A DNA stretch of 64,000 bases, taken from NCBI GenBank assembly GCA_028291055.1, contig JAQGIP010000071.1, positions 1 through 64,000 on the forward strand. Reading direction: 5' to 3'. A program made the position numbers and the translations under genes. This document shows, piece by piece, positions 25,536-34,451 of this stretch (positions are counted from its first letter, which is position 1; the number at the start of each line of letters is the position of its first letter). The stretch comes from Caulobacter sp. Its GTDB lineage: Bacteria > Pseudomonadota > Alphaproteobacteria > Caulobacterales > Caulobacteraceae. Below the pieces are notes generated by a model. That model searched no databases. It saw only the letters and a list, made by a program, of their open reading frames with translations, and had not been told where the DNA came from.

Positions 25536-26330
25536 TTAGGCCGCCAGCTCGGCCGCGACCCGCGCGCACAGGCCGCGCGCCACCGGCGCCAGATCGCGCC
25601 ACCGCAGAACGCCGGCATAGACGCCGCTCGCCACCCGTTCCTCGCCGATACGTTCGTAATAGGGTTTGACCCCGGGCGGCTCCAACAGGGCGCGCAGGGG
25701 CGGCGGCGCGAAGAACCGCTCTTCCGACAGCGCCTCGGGCCCATCCTGTTCGATAAGCTCCGCCAGTTCAGCGGCCACGTCGGGATAGTCGGCGGCCAGC
25801 CGGGCCTTCCGCTCCGCCTCGGCCTTCGGCAATGACAGGCCATAGAGGGCCGGCGCGGTATCGAGCCGGGGCGCGACGGCCGTGGACACGGGGGCGAACT
25901 CCACGACCTCGATGGCGCGCCCCGTCCGCGCCGCGGCCTCGGCGGCGGCGATCCGCCCGACCAGGTGGGCCAGGTCGTGGGCGATGGAATAGCCCTGCCA
26001 GGCGTCGACGACGACGAACTGAGTCCCGTCCCGCGCCATCTCCTCGCCCAGCCGCGTGATGCAGTCGCCCAGCGGCCCGCCGTCGCCGCGTTCAACCAGG
26101 CCATAGAGCTCACGGTCGAGCATCGGCCCGAAAACGCCGCTCAAGGGCGCGCCTGTCGATTTCGCCAGGACCGCGGTGCGCTCCAGCCGGGCGCGGTTGT
26201 CGCCGCTTCTCGATCCGGTCGTCAGGATCGCCAGCCTGGGCGCCGCGGCCTCGAACCAGCTCAGCACCCTCAACTCATGCGCCGGGTGGGCGATGACCAG
26301 CATGGCTTGCGTGGACGGGGGTTGGATCAT
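25536..26330 (-). CDS. Unknown protein with degenerate PIG-L/LmbE-like pattern
   Basis: Predicted 264-residue soluble protein that I do not firmly recognise. It starts MIQPPSTQAMLVIAHPAHEL; the VIAHPAHE segment and following LAILTTGSRSGDNRARL recall the strand and HPDDE motif of PIG-L/LmbE deacetylases, and SIAHDLAHLVG recalls their second His motif. The Asp residues are not conserved, so a deacetylase function is doubtful. The start at 26330 is chosen because the longer open frame beyond it overlaps the divergent glycosyltransferase. Its pairing with that gene between inverted repeats suggests a joint role in surface sugar assembly or modification. Confidence 0.6.
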   Translation of the reverse strand: MIQPPSTQAMLVIAHPAHELRVLSWFEAAAPRLAILTTGSRSGDNRARLERTAVLAKSTGAPLSGVFGPMLDRELYGLVERGDGGPLGDCITRLGEEMARDGTQFVVVDAWQGYSIAHDLAHLVGRIAAAEAAARTGRAIEVVEFAPVSTAVAPRLDTAPALYGLSLPKAEAERKARLAADYPDVAAELAELIEQDGPEALSEERFFAPPPLRALLEPPGVKPYYERIGEERVASGVYAGVLRWRDLAPVARGLCARVAAELAA

Positions 26331-26372
26331 ATGCGCTCCTGACGGCCCAATGGGCGACGGGGACGAGAGCCG

Positions 26373-27866
26373 GTGAACGTCCTGATCACGAATATCGTCC
26401 TCTCGGGCCGCACAGGCACGGAAATCGTCACGCGGGACCTTGCGCTTGGCCTGCTGAGGGCCGGCCACAGCCCAACGATCTATACACCGTCCCCCGGCGC
26501 CCTGGCCGAGACCCTGCGCGAGGCCGGTGTTCCCGTGGTGTCCGACATCGACGCCGTCGAGGAAACACCGGATGTCATCCACGGCCATCACAACTCCGCA
26601 ACCGCGACCGCCGTCGCGCGATTTCCCGACACCCCGGCCCTGTTCGTCTGTCACGACCTCTTCGCCTGGCACGACACGCCGCCGCTGTTGCCCTCCATCC
26701 GCCGTCATGTGGCGATCAGCGAGGGCTTCCGCCGCCGCCTGACCGCCGAGGGCGTGCCGCAGGCCCTGACCCGCGTGGTGCTGAACGGGATCGACCTGGA
26801 CCGGTTCAGGCCCGGCCCGCCGCCGCCGGCCCGGCCCGCCCGCGCCCTGGCCTTCGCCAAGAACGCCGAACACCTGGCCGCCGTCGAGGCGGCCTGTGCG
26901 CGGCTGGACATCACCCTCGACGTCATCGGCACGGCGGTCGGCCGCATCGACGCGGCGCCCGAACAGCTGCTGCCCGGCTACGATCTGGTGTTCGCCAGCG
27001 CCCTGTCGGCCATCGAGGCCATGGCCTGCGGGCGGCCCGTGGTGGTCTGCGACGGCCGCGGCCTCGCGGGCTTCGTGGACATGGCGCGCTATGAAGGCTG
27101 GCGGGCGGAGAATTTCGGCCTTGCGGTCCTTACCCAGGCGCTGACCCCCGACACCGTCGCCGCCGAGATCGCCAACTACGACACCGCCGCCGCCGCCCGG
27201 GTGTCGGAGCGCCTGAGGGCCGAGGCCGGCCTTGACCCGTGGGCCGGCCATTACCTGGCCCTCTACGAGGAGATCATCGCGCAGGCCGCCGCCCAACCGA
27301 GCGACCGCGCCGCGCATGACCGCGCCATGGCGCGCCACCTCCAGGCCTGGGGGCCCCGGGTCGGGCCGGAGTGGCCCTGGATGGCCGAAAGCGAACGCCT
27401 GGGCCAGGAGCAGGAACGCCGCCGCACGGGCCTGCGCCTCCTGCCCTGGGGCGAGGCCGCCGCGCCGGCCATGGACGAGGTGCTGCGGCTGACCGGGTTT
27501 CACACGCCCGAACCGTGGGGCGCCTGGTCGCGCACCCGCGCGCCGGTGGTCATGCTGCGCCCGCCGCCGAGCCGCGGCCCGGTGAGCCTCGCCCTCTCCT
27601 ATGCCGTCTATCTGACCGAGGCGCGCCCGACCTTCGAGGTGAGCGTGCTCGCGAACGGCCTGGAGGTCGCCGCCTGGTGCGACGAGGTCCGCGACACCGC
27701 TCTGCGCAGCCGGGTCATCGTGCTGCCCCCCGAGGTCCTGGAGGGCTGCGATGGGCTGACGCTGCAGTTCCGCACCTCGGCGCCCGGCTCTCCCATCGAC
27801 GACGGCGGAACCGACCCCCGCCGCCTGGGCCTGGGGATCGTCAGCCTGACCCTGACGCCCCTTTAG
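26373..27866 (+). CDS. Glycosyltransferase (GT-B, GT4-like) with extra C-terminal domain
   Basis: Predicted 497-residue glycosyltransferase. The N-terminal Rossmann domain begins VLITNIVLSGRTGTEIVTRD, with HGHHNSAT and the VLNGIDLDRFRPG acceptor/donor hinge typical of GT4; the donor domain has ASALSAIEAMACGRPVVVCD, the family's E-rich nucleotide-sugar site. The last ~150 residues (from about GPEWPWMAESERLGQ) form an extra domain seen in some polysaccharide-synthesis proteins. Starts at GTG 26373. Divergent from the neighbour at 25536-26330 with a 42-base gap. Acts in the cytosol on nucleotide sugar donors; acceptor unknown. Confidence 0.78.
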   Translation: MNVLITNIVLSGRTGTEIVTRDLALGLLRAGHSPTIYTPSPGALAETLREAGVPVVSDIDAVEETPDVIHGHHNSATATAVARFPDTPALFVCHDLFAWHDTPPLLPSIRRHVAISEGFRRRLTAEGVPQALTRVVLNGIDLDRFRPGPPPPARPARALAFAKNAEHLAAVEAACARLDITLDVIGTAVGRIDAAPEQLLPGYDLVFASALSAIEAMACGRPVVVCDGRGLAGFVDMARYEGWRAENFGLAVLTQALTPDTVAAEIANYDTAAAARVSERLRAEAGLDPWAGHYLALYEEIIAQAAAQPSDRAAHDRAMARHLQAWGPRVGPEWPWMAESERLGQEQERRRTGLRLLPWGEAAAPAMDEVLRLTGFHTPEPWGAWSRTRAPVVMLRPPPSRGPVSLALSYAVYLTEARPTFEVSVLANGLEVAAWCDEVRDTALRSRVIVLPPEVLEGCDGLTLQFRTSAPGSPIDDGGTDPRRLGLGIVSLTLTPL

Positions 27867-27933
27867 GAGCTGTGGACAGTCAGGCTTTCACCCCACCTAG
27901 CGTCATCGCCGGACTTGTTCCGGCGAGACGGTG

Positions 27934-28106
27934 GGCCCGATGAAAAGGTGGGAGCGTCGCGGCGCGGCGTTCCCGTGGGGCGCCCGCGACGTGGGCTCAA
28001 GGGCTCCGCTCGCGCTACGCCCCGTCAGACACGGTGTTCATGGGCCACCGGAACAAGTCCGGTGGTGACGGTGGGAGATTGGGTGGCGAGGGGCCGCAAC
28101 TGTCCC
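27934..28106. repeat. ~175-bp repeat, right copy (inverted relative to 25342-25521)
   Basis: Starts GGGCCCGATGAAAAGGTGGG and ends GGGCCGCAACTGTCC; inverse of the copy at 25342-25521. Includes CCGGAACAAGTCCGG at 28048-28062. A separate lone core CCGGACTTGTTCCGG lies just upstream at 27909-27923. Confidence 0.8.
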
Positions 28107-28122
28107 CAGCTTCTAGTCCAGC

Positions 28123-29091
28123 TCACCGCAGACCCAACGCCTCGATCGCCGCCAGCCGCTCCGGCTCCAGCGGACCCGCCGCCTCGGCCGCCACGCACTG
28201 GGCCAGCTCGGCGCGGTTCTTGACCCCCAGCACCAGGGTGTCGACGCCCTCGATGTTGGCCGCGTAGCGGTGCGCCACATAGGCCGGGTCCTCGCCCCAG
28301 GTTTCGCACAGGGCGCGGAAAGGCGCGGCGCGGGCGTAGTCGGCGTTGTCGGGACTGCCCGCCGAGAGGGGGCGGTCGACGGCGGCGGTCAGCGCGCCGG
28401 CCTGGACCGCGCGGATGCCCATGACGCCCAACCCTTGAGCCTTGGCGGCGGCGATCACGTCGCGGGGGCGGGAGGGTTCGGCGTAGCGGCGAAGGGCGCC
28501 GGCGCTGTCCATCAGGTTGGCGATGGCCTGGACCACGGCGGGCTTCACGCCGCGCGACAGAGCACGGATCACGTCGGTGGGCACGCCGATGCCGGTGATG
28601 CCCCAGTCGCCGATATGGCCCTCGGCCTTCAGCCGTTCGAAGGCCGGGACCACGTCGTCGGCATAGGCGCTCCAGCTGGTCCCGAAGCGGTCGCGGTGCG
28701 CGTTGCCGTGGGCGTAGACCAGGTCGTCGGCGTGGATGTTGGTGTGCAGGAAGTAGAGGTCGACCCGCTCCAGCCGCATGGTCTTGAGCGTCTCGTCGAG
28801 GGCGGCCGACAACCGTTCATAGGCGGTCCCGGGCGGCGGCGTGCCGAGATAGCATTTGCTGGTGATCTTCAGATGCGCCGGCGGGCGGCCGGCGAAGGCC
28901 TCGCCGACGAAGGCCTCGCACTGGCCGTACGTGGGCGCCGTATCCAGCAGGTCGATGCCCGCGTCGAGGGCGGCGTGCAGGGTGGCGATGGCCTCGTCCT
29001 TGTCGGTCTCGCCCCAGATCTGGCCGATGCCGCCGCCGCCCAGGGTGAGCCGGCTGACGGGGCCCAGGCTTCCCAATGTCGATGATCGCAT
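28123..29091 (-). CDS. Aldo/keto reductase
   Basis: Predicted 322-residue cytosolic NADPH-dependent oxidoreductase. The tetrad is visible: Asp/Tyr in LLDTAPTYGQ, Lys in HLKITSKCYLG, His in LYFLHTNIHADDL. The C-terminal NIEGVDTLVLGVKNR cofactor segment is intact, and length is normal. It belongs to the large group of AKRs annotated as L-fucose/D-arabinose dehydrogenase-like or general aldehyde reductases; substrate not assignable. Divergent from a Gfo/Idh/MocA oxidoreductase, 74 bases apart, suggesting co-regulated sugar metabolism. Confidence 0.88.
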   Translation of the reverse strand: MRSSTLGSLGPVSRLTLGGGGIGQIWGETDKDEAIATLHAALDAGIDLLDTAPTYGQCEAFVGEAFAGRPPAHLKITSKCYLGTPPPGTAYERLSAALDETLKTMRLERVDLYFLHTNIHADDLVYAHGNAHRDRFGTSWSAYADDVVPAFERLKAEGHIGDWGITGIGVPTDVIRALSRGVKPAVVQAIANLMDSAGALRRYAEPSRPRDVIAAAKAQGLGVMGIRAVQAGALTAAVDRPLSAGSPDNADYARAAPFRALCETWGEDPAYVAHRYAANIEGVDTLVLGVKNRAELAQCVAAEAAGPLEPERLAAIEALGLR

Positions 29092-29165
29092 GTCGCATTT
29101 CCCCGGCCGGCATTTTGCTTGCGCGCGCTCATTGTTGGCGGCGCGCCAGAGGGTAGGATGCCCGC

Positions 29166-30146
29166 ATGTCGCTCACAAACAAACCCATCCGTATCGGCGC
29201 GCTCGGCGCGTCGCGCATTGCCGTGAAGGCGCTGATCGAGCCGGCGAAGGCCCGTGACGACGTGGTGCTGGCCGCCGTGGCCGCGCGGGATGGCGCGAAG
29301 GCGCAGGCTTATGCGCAGGCGCATGGCTTCGAGCGCGCGGTGAGCGGCTACCAGGCGCTGATCGACGATCCGGACATCGACGCCATCTACAACGGCCTGC
29401 CGCCGTCGCGGCATGCGGACCTGAGCATCGCGGCCTTGCGGGCCGGCAAGGCGGTGCTGTGCGAAAAGCCCTTCGCCCTGAGCGCTGATGAGGCGCGGGC
29501 CATGGTGGCGGCGGCCGACGAGACGGGCCTGCTGCTGATGGAGGCCTTCCACTACCGCTATCACCCGATGTTCGTGCGGATCATGGAGATCGTGCGCTCA
29601 GGGCAGCTGGGGCGCCTGCGGCGCATCGATGCGCTGTTCGAGACGTCAGTGGCCAACAAGCCGGGCGAGTTGCGTTACGACCCGGCGCTGGGCGGCGGGG
29701 CGCTGATGGACCTAGGGACATACCCCGTCCACTGGGCGCGCACGGTGGCGGGCGCCGAGCCGACGGTGGTCGCGGCGACCCAGCGGTTGACGCAGGGCGG
29801 GGCGGACATCGCCACGGCGGCGGACCTGCGTTTCCCGGACGGGCTGAGCGCGCGGATCACCACCCAGATGGACCAGCCGTCCAAGGCGACGCTGGAGGTC
29901 GAGGGCGAGCTGGGCCGGCTGCATGCCGTCAATCCGCTGGCGCCGCAGGTCGGCAACCTGCTGACCGTGGAGATCGGCGGCGAAGAGCACACCGAGACCT
30001 TTACCCAGGAAACCACCTACGCCTTCCAGCTGGCGGCCTTCCTCGAGCACCTGCGCGCGGGTACGCAGCCGCCCACCAGCGGCGCGGACGCCATTGCGCA
30101 GATGGCCGCGATCGAGGCGATCGCGGCGGCGGCGGTGAAGACCTAG
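29166..30146 (+). CDS. Gfo/Idh/MocA family oxidoreductase
   Basis: Predicted 326-residue NAD(P)-dependent sugar or inositol dehydrogenase-like enzyme. The Rossmann start RIGALGASRIAVKALIEPAK, the cofactor-site EKP in AVLCEKPFALSADEAR, and the substrate-domain ALMDLGTYPVHWARTVAG (with the conserved Asp/His dyad region) are typical. Intact length. Divergent from the aldo/keto reductase. Substrate unknown; the neighbour suggests a carbohydrate. Confidence 0.88.
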   Translation: MSLTNKPIRIGALGASRIAVKALIEPAKARDDVVLAAVAARDGAKAQAYAQAHGFERAVSGYQALIDDPDIDAIYNGLPPSRHADLSIAALRAGKAVLCEKPFALSADEARAMVAAADETGLLLMEAFHYRYHPMFVRIMEIVRSGQLGRLRRIDALFETSVANKPGELRYDPALGGGALMDLGTYPVHWARTVAGAEPTVVAATQRLTQGGADIATAADLRFPDGLSARITTQMDQPSKATLEVEGELGRLHAVNPLAPQVGNLLTVEIGGEEHTETFTQETTYAFQLAAFLEHLRAGTQPPTSGADAIAQMAAIEAIAAAAVKT

Positions 30147-30152
30147 AAGAAA

Positions 30153-30329
30153 CTAGGCCTTGGCGGTGTGGCGGGTGCGCGCGGCGCGCACGGCGGCGCG
30201 GGCCTTGGAGGCGGCCAGGACGGGGCCGGCGGCGGCGACCTTGCCGGCGGCGGCGTCGGCCGACTTCGTGATCTGGTCGCGACGCATGGTCGACAGATGG
30301 TGACGGTTGGCGGTGTGAAGGTTGGGCAT
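30153..30329 (-). CDS. Small basic Ala-rich protein, 58 residues
   Basis: Reverse-strand ORF from ATG 30327-30329 to TAG 30153-30155. It begins MPNLHTANRHHLSTMRRDQI and ends with an Ala/Arg-rich stretch (KARAAVRAARTRHTAKA). GGAG lies upstream, and nearly every third base is G or C, strong evidence for coding. Strongly basic and helical, like small histone- or nucleic-acid-binding proteins. Converges with the Gfo/Idh gene. Function unknown. Confidence 0.65.
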   Translation of the reverse strand: MPNLHTANRHHLSTMRRDQITKSADAAAGKVAAAGPVLAASKARAAVRAARTRHTAKA

Positions 30330-30548
30330 GGGAGTCTCCGTATCAGGCGCCCGTCAGACGACGCCAAGGGCGCGGCCCGGAGCGCCGCGCAATTGCCGGG
30401 GGACTTGCGCAGGTTTGGGGGCGCAAAGCCAGCGAATAGGACCGCCGTTAACCTCAGGCTCTCGCCCCGCGCGTGACACCGCTTGCCCAAGCCCCCATAA
30501 ATCGCTCATTCAGGCGCTATTCAGCCGCCTCCCCGTAAACCGGTCGCC

Positions 30549-30863
30549 ATGACGCGCTTTGCCCTCATCTCCGCCGCCCTGATCGCGGCCACCGCGCTGC
30601 CCCTGGCGGCGCGGGCGGATGTGCGCGCGCCGGTGTTGGCGCTTCAGCCGCCCCGCATCGAGCGGATCCAGGACCGGCTGATCCCCCTGCCCCAGGTCAT
30701 CGCCCAACTGCGCGGCCGCGGCGGGGAATACGTCAGCGCCAATGTGTCGGATCAGGGTGGGCGGACCGTCTATCTGATCCGCATGCGTCATGCGGGCGGC
30801 CGCTTCGTCGACTATGTTGTCGACGCCCACACCGGACAGATTCTCAGTCAACAGGGAGGCTAA
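30549..30863 (+). CDS. PepSY-domain periplasmic protein
   Basis: Predicted 104-residue exported protein. Signal peptide (MTRFALISAALIAATALPLA, cleavage after ARA) followed by a PepSY domain: RIQDRLIPLPQVIAQLRGRG then VYLIRMRHAGGRFVDYVVDA and HTGQIL, the standard PepSY end. PepSY domains commonly modulate proteases or sensor kinases in the periplasm. First gene of a PepSY-regulator-kinase operon, with only 4 bases to the next start, so it probably tunes the downstream kinase. Confidence 0.88.
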   Translation: MTRFALISAALIAATALPLAARADVRAPVLALQPPRIERIQDRLIPLPQVIAQLRGRGGEYVSANVSDQGGRTVYLIRMRHAGGRFVDYVVDAHTGQILSQQGG

Positions 30864-30867
30864 CGCC

Positions 30868-31548
30868 TTGCGCATCCTACTGGTCGAGGACGACCCCGAC
30901 CTGTCGCGCCAGCTGAAGCTCGCCCTGGGCGACGCCGGCTATGCGGTGGACCATGCCGCCGACGGCGAAGAGGCCCACTTCCTGGGCGATACCGAGCCCT
31001 ATGACGCCGTAGTGCTGGACCTGGGCCTGCCCAAGATCGACGGGGTGTCGGTGCTGGAGCGCTGGCGGCGCAACAACATGGCCGCGCCGGTGCTGATCCT
31101 GACCGCGCGCGGGGCCTGGAGCGAGAAGGTGGCCGGGTTCGACGCCGGCGCCGACGACTATCTGACCAAGCCCTTCCATACCGAGGAGCTGCTGGCGCGG
31201 CTTCGCGCCCTGCTGCGCCGTTCGGCCGGCCATGCGGCGCCCAACCTGGCCTGCGGCGGCCTGCGCCTGGATCCGCGCGCGGCCCGGGCCAGCGTCAACG
31301 GCGAACCCCTGCGGCTGACGTCGCTGGAATACCGGCTGCTGCACTACATGATCATGCACCAGGGCCGGGTGATCAGCCGCACCGAGCTGGTCGAGCATCT
31401 GTACGACCAGGACTTCGACCGCGACTCCAACACCATCGAGGTGTTCATCGGCCGGGTGCGCAAGAAGATCGGGCCCGACCGCATCGAGACGGTGCGGGGG
31501 CTGGGCTATCGCCTCGTCGCCCTGGAGGGTGAGGTCACCGAGCCGTGA
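30868..31548 (+). CDS. OmpR-family response regulator
   Basis: Predicted 226-residue DNA-binding regulator. Receiver: LRILLVEDDPDLSRQLK, phospho-acceptor Asp51 in VVLDLGLPKIDG, Thr in LILTARGAW and Lys in YLTKPFHTEEL. C-terminal winged helix: LTSLEYRLLHYMI through RVRKKIGPDRIETVRGLGYR. The start is TTG 30868 with AGGGAGG upstream; an upstream in-frame ATG lies within the PepSY gene. Partner of the kinase 11 bases downstream. Resembles QseB/PhoP-type regulators. Confidence 0.92.
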   Translation: MRILLVEDDPDLSRQLKLALGDAGYAVDHAADGEEAHFLGDTEPYDAVVLDLGLPKIDGVSVLERWRRNNMAAPVLILTARGAWSEKVAGFDAGADDYLTKPFHTEELLARLRALLRRSAGHAAPNLACGGLRLDPRAARASVNGEPLRLTSLEYRLLHYMIMHQGRVISRTELVEHLYDQDFDRDSNTIEVFIGRVRKKIGPDRIETVRGLGYRLVALEGEVTEP

Positions 31549-31558
31549 GGCCAGCCTC

Positions 31559-32965
31559 ATGAAGATCGGGCCGCTGAGCCTGGATTTCCGCAACCTGACG
31601 CCGTCGCTGGTGCGGCGGCTGGTGGCGCTGGCCGCCGGCTGGAGCCTGGTGGTGCTGGTGGTGGCCGGCATCGCGCTGACCGCCTTCTTCCGCCAGGCCA
31701 CGGTCAGCCAGTTCGACGACCAGCTGGAGGATTCCATCAAGGGCCTCTATGGCGAGGCGACGGTGGACGACAAGGGTATGGTCTATGCCCCGCCGATGAC
31801 CGACGTGCGGGCCTCGCAGCTCTATAGCGGCCACTATTGGGAGATCGCCGAGCCGGACGGCAAGGGCGGGTTGACCGCGCTGGCCCGCTCGCGCTCGCTG
31901 TGGGACAGCCGCATGACGCCGCCGCCGCAGGGGCTGGCCGGGCTGCAGGCCAAGGCCGGGGTGACCCTCTTCTATGACATTCGCGGGCCCCTGAACGAGC
32001 CGTTGCGGGCCGGCGCCCAGCTGGTGCGGATGCCCGGGCGCACCGCGCCGGTGGTGTTCATGGCCGCCGACGACCGCTCGTCCATCGAGAAGAATGCGCG
32101 GCGTTTCGCGCTGACCACCGCCATCACCCTGCTGGCGCTGGGGGCGGGCATATTGGCCGCCGTGTTCGTGCAGGTGAGGATCGGCCTGCGGCCGCTGTTT
32201 GCCTTGCAGCGGGAGGTGGCCTCGGTGCGCAAGGGCCGCGCCGAGCGGCTGGTCGGCGTCTATCCGGTGGAGCTGGATCCGCTGGCCCATGAGTTGAACG
32301 CGCTGATGGAGCATAACCAGGAGGTGGTGGAGCGCCAGCGCACCCATGTGGGCAACCTGGCGCATGCGCTGAAGACGCCGATCTCGGTGATGCTGACGGA
32401 GTCCGAGCAGCGTCCGGGGCCCCTGGCCGAGGTGGTGGGGCGCCAGGCCCAGGTGATGCGCGAGCAGGTGGACCATCACCTGCGCCGCGCGCGCGCCGCC
32501 GCGCGCAGCCAGAGCCAGGGCGAGCGCACCCCGGTCGAGCCGGTGCTGGATGAACTGGCGCGCACGCTGGAGCGCATCTTCCGCGACAAGGACCTGGTGG
32601 TCGACTGGCGCGCCGACGACGACCTGTGTTTCCAGGGCGAGCGGCAGGACCTGTTGGAACTGGCCGGCAACGTCATGGAGAACGCCGCCAAGTTCGGAAA
32701 ATCCAAGGTGCGGGCTTTCGCCGCGGAGGCGGGGCCGGACTGGTTCACCCTGACGGTGGAGGACGACGGCGCGGGCATGCCGGCCGAACGCCATGCCGAG
32801 GTGCTGCAACGCGGCGCGCGCCTCGACGAAAGCGCCCCCGGGTCGGGGTTGGGCCTGTCCATCGTCGACGAACTGGCGCGCGCCTACCGGGGCGAACTGA
32901 CCCTCGACCACTCCCTGCTGGGAGGATTGAAGGTGGTGCTGCGCCTACCCAGGGTGGAGAATTGA
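31559..32965 (+). CDS. Sensor histidine kinase
   Basis: Predicted 468-residue inner-membrane kinase. TM1 at about residues 21-45 (LAAGWSLVVLVVAGIALTAF), a periplasmic sensor domain of about 135 residues, TM2 at about 185-205, HAMP-like segment, then the phospho-acceptor His269 in VGNLAHALKTPISVML and a HATPase with ENAAKFGKSKV (N box), EDDGAGM (G1) and SGLGLSIVDELA (G2). The HALKTP form of the H box is found in PhoQ-like kinases. Forms a pair with the OmpR-type regulator; the PepSY protein may modulate it. Confidence 0.92.
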   Translation: MKIGPLSLDFRNLTPSLVRRLVALAAGWSLVVLVVAGIALTAFFRQATVSQFDDQLEDSIKGLYGEATVDDKGMVYAPPMTDVRASQLYSGHYWEIAEPDGKGGLTALARSRSLWDSRMTPPPQGLAGLQAKAGVTLFYDIRGPLNEPLRAGAQLVRMPGRTAPVVFMAADDRSSIEKNARRFALTTAITLLALGAGILAAVFVQVRIGLRPLFALQREVASVRKGRAERLVGVYPVELDPLAHELNALMEHNQEVVERQRTHVGNLAHALKTPISVMLTESEQRPGPLAEVVGRQAQVMREQVDHHLRRARAAARSQSQGERTPVEPVLDELARTLERIFRDKDLVVDWRADDDLCFQGERQDLLELAGNVMENAAKFGKSKVRAFAAEAGPDWFTLTVEDDGAGMPAERHAEVLQRGARLDESAPGSGLGLSIVDELARAYRGELTLDHSLLGGLKVVLRLPRVEN

Positions 32966-33047
32966 GGCCGTCCGTTTTGGGGAAACGTTAACGTGTTGTT
33001 TGGCATGCTGTTTTCCCAACAGAACGCCAGCGAGGCGCGGAACCCGA

Positions 33048-34385
33048 ATGGCCGATTTGGCCGAACACAAGGCCCAGGTCCTGCGGAGCGTGGTGGAAGC
33101 CGCCCCCGACAAGGTGGTCCGCAATCTGGAGCTGGCGCTGGCCGCCGACCCGGGCGGCAGCCTGGGCGCCGTGCGGGCCATGGTCGAGGCCGAGTCGCGC
33201 GAACGGCTGATGCGCAACATCGTCTTGGCCCCGGTGGCGCCGCTGTGCGTCGGCGCCTTCTCCGATGGCCGCCAGGCCTTCCCCGTCTCCGTGCTCACCA
33301 GTCTCTGGCGCGGCCTGAAGGCGCTCGACGCGGAGCGCGTGCGCGAGGCCATGCTGGCCTGCCGCCCCTGGGAGAACGGCGAGGGTTCGGCCGACCTGCT
33401 GGACGGCCTGTGCGCCATCGCCGCCGAACATGTCCGGGCCCGCGATCCCGCCCCCTTCGCCGCCGCCGCCGAGGCCTGTGACGCGGCCCAGCCGGACGGC
33501 GCCGCGCGCCTGGCCGCCAGCCTGGACCTGGCCCCGATCGCGCGCCGCGCCCTGGTCAAGCTGCCCGACTGGATCAGCCGCATGACCGACGAGCGCAAGG
33601 CCGCCGTGCGGCTGGCCTATCGCGACGCCTGCCTGGTGGCCGACGACGCCGGGCCGCGCTTCTTCGACATGCTGGCCGCCCATCTGGCCGAGCCCTGGCT
33701 GATCCTGCGCATCATCTCCGCCGCCATGGACCGGCCCAGCGAACGCTATGTGGCCTCCAGCGAAATGGCCGGCTTCGCCGAGCGCGCGATGACCGACGTG
33801 GAGCGGCGGCTGAACACCGTGCGGGTGTTCGACACCACCGGCGGCCCCCCGGCGGGCCAGACGGCGGGCCAGACGGTGCTGATCGTGGCCGAGGCCATCG
33901 CCGAGATGGAAGACGCCTTCGAGCTCAACAAGGAAGCCCCCTGGGGCAAGCGGGTCTGCGAGCAGAAGCAGAGCCTGGCGGCCGTGGTCGAAAAGCGCCT
34001 GAAGGAGATCGACGGCCTGACCAACATGGCCGTGCCCACGGTCAGCGTGCGCACCACCGGGCGGCTGTTCAAGACCCTGCCCAAGCTCACCGACGAGCCC
34101 TCGCCCCCGGCCATCGAGAAGGTGCTGAGCCTGCTGGCCTTTGCCGAGGAGATCCGCCCCGCCGCCGGCCGCGCCGGCTTCGGCGCCGTGCGCACCAAGG
34201 TGCTGGAGAAGCTGCACGCCCGCCTCGACGACTATGTGGAAGAGCTACTCGACCTGCTGCGCCACGGCGAGGCCGAGGACCCCGAGCGGGTGCAGGCCTT
34301 CCTGGGCGTCGCCGCCGACATCTACGCCATGGCCAAGGACGAGAAGGCGGGCCAGATCGTGCGCCGCCGCGCCGCCGCCGCCTGA
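33048..34385 (+). CDS. DUF2336 domain protein
   Basis: Predicted 445-residue cytosolic protein of the alphaproteobacterial DUF2336 family. It is all-helical, with repeated motifs such as KVVRNLELALAADPGG, SLWRGLKALDAERVREAM and RFFDMLAAHLAEPWLILRI. ATG 33048 is taken as start; an in-frame ATG at 33000 is less likely. A TTAACG element lies at about 32986-32991 in the gap upstream. DUF2336 proteins have no settled biochemical role. Another DUF2336 gene is at 56819. It precedes the ccm cluster by 66 bases but need not be part of it. Confidence 0.8.
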   Translation: MADLAEHKAQVLRSVVEAAPDKVVRNLELALAADPGGSLGAVRAMVEAESRERLMRNIVLAPVAPLCVGAFSDGRQAFPVSVLTSLWRGLKALDAERVREAMLACRPWENGEGSADLLDGLCAIAAEHVRARDPAPFAAAAEACDAAQPDGAARLAASLDLAPIARRALVKLPDWISRMTDERKAAVRLAYRDACLVADDAGPRFFDMLAAHLAEPWLILRIISAAMDRPSERYVASSEMAGFAERAMTDVERRLNTVRVFDTTGGPPAGQTAGQTVLIVAEAIAEMEDAFELNKEAPWGKRVCEQKQSLAAVVEKRLKEIDGLTNMAVPTVSVRTTGRLFKTLPKLTDEPSPPAIEKVLSLLAFAEEIRPAAGRAGFGAVRTKVLEKLHARLDDYVEELLDLLRHGEAEDPERVQAFLGVAADIYAMAKDEKAGQIVRRRAAAA

Positions 34386-34451
34386 GACTATACGTCTCTC
34401 CGTATCGCTACGAACTCGCTTCCGCCGCCATCATCGGCTAACAGCGCGCGC

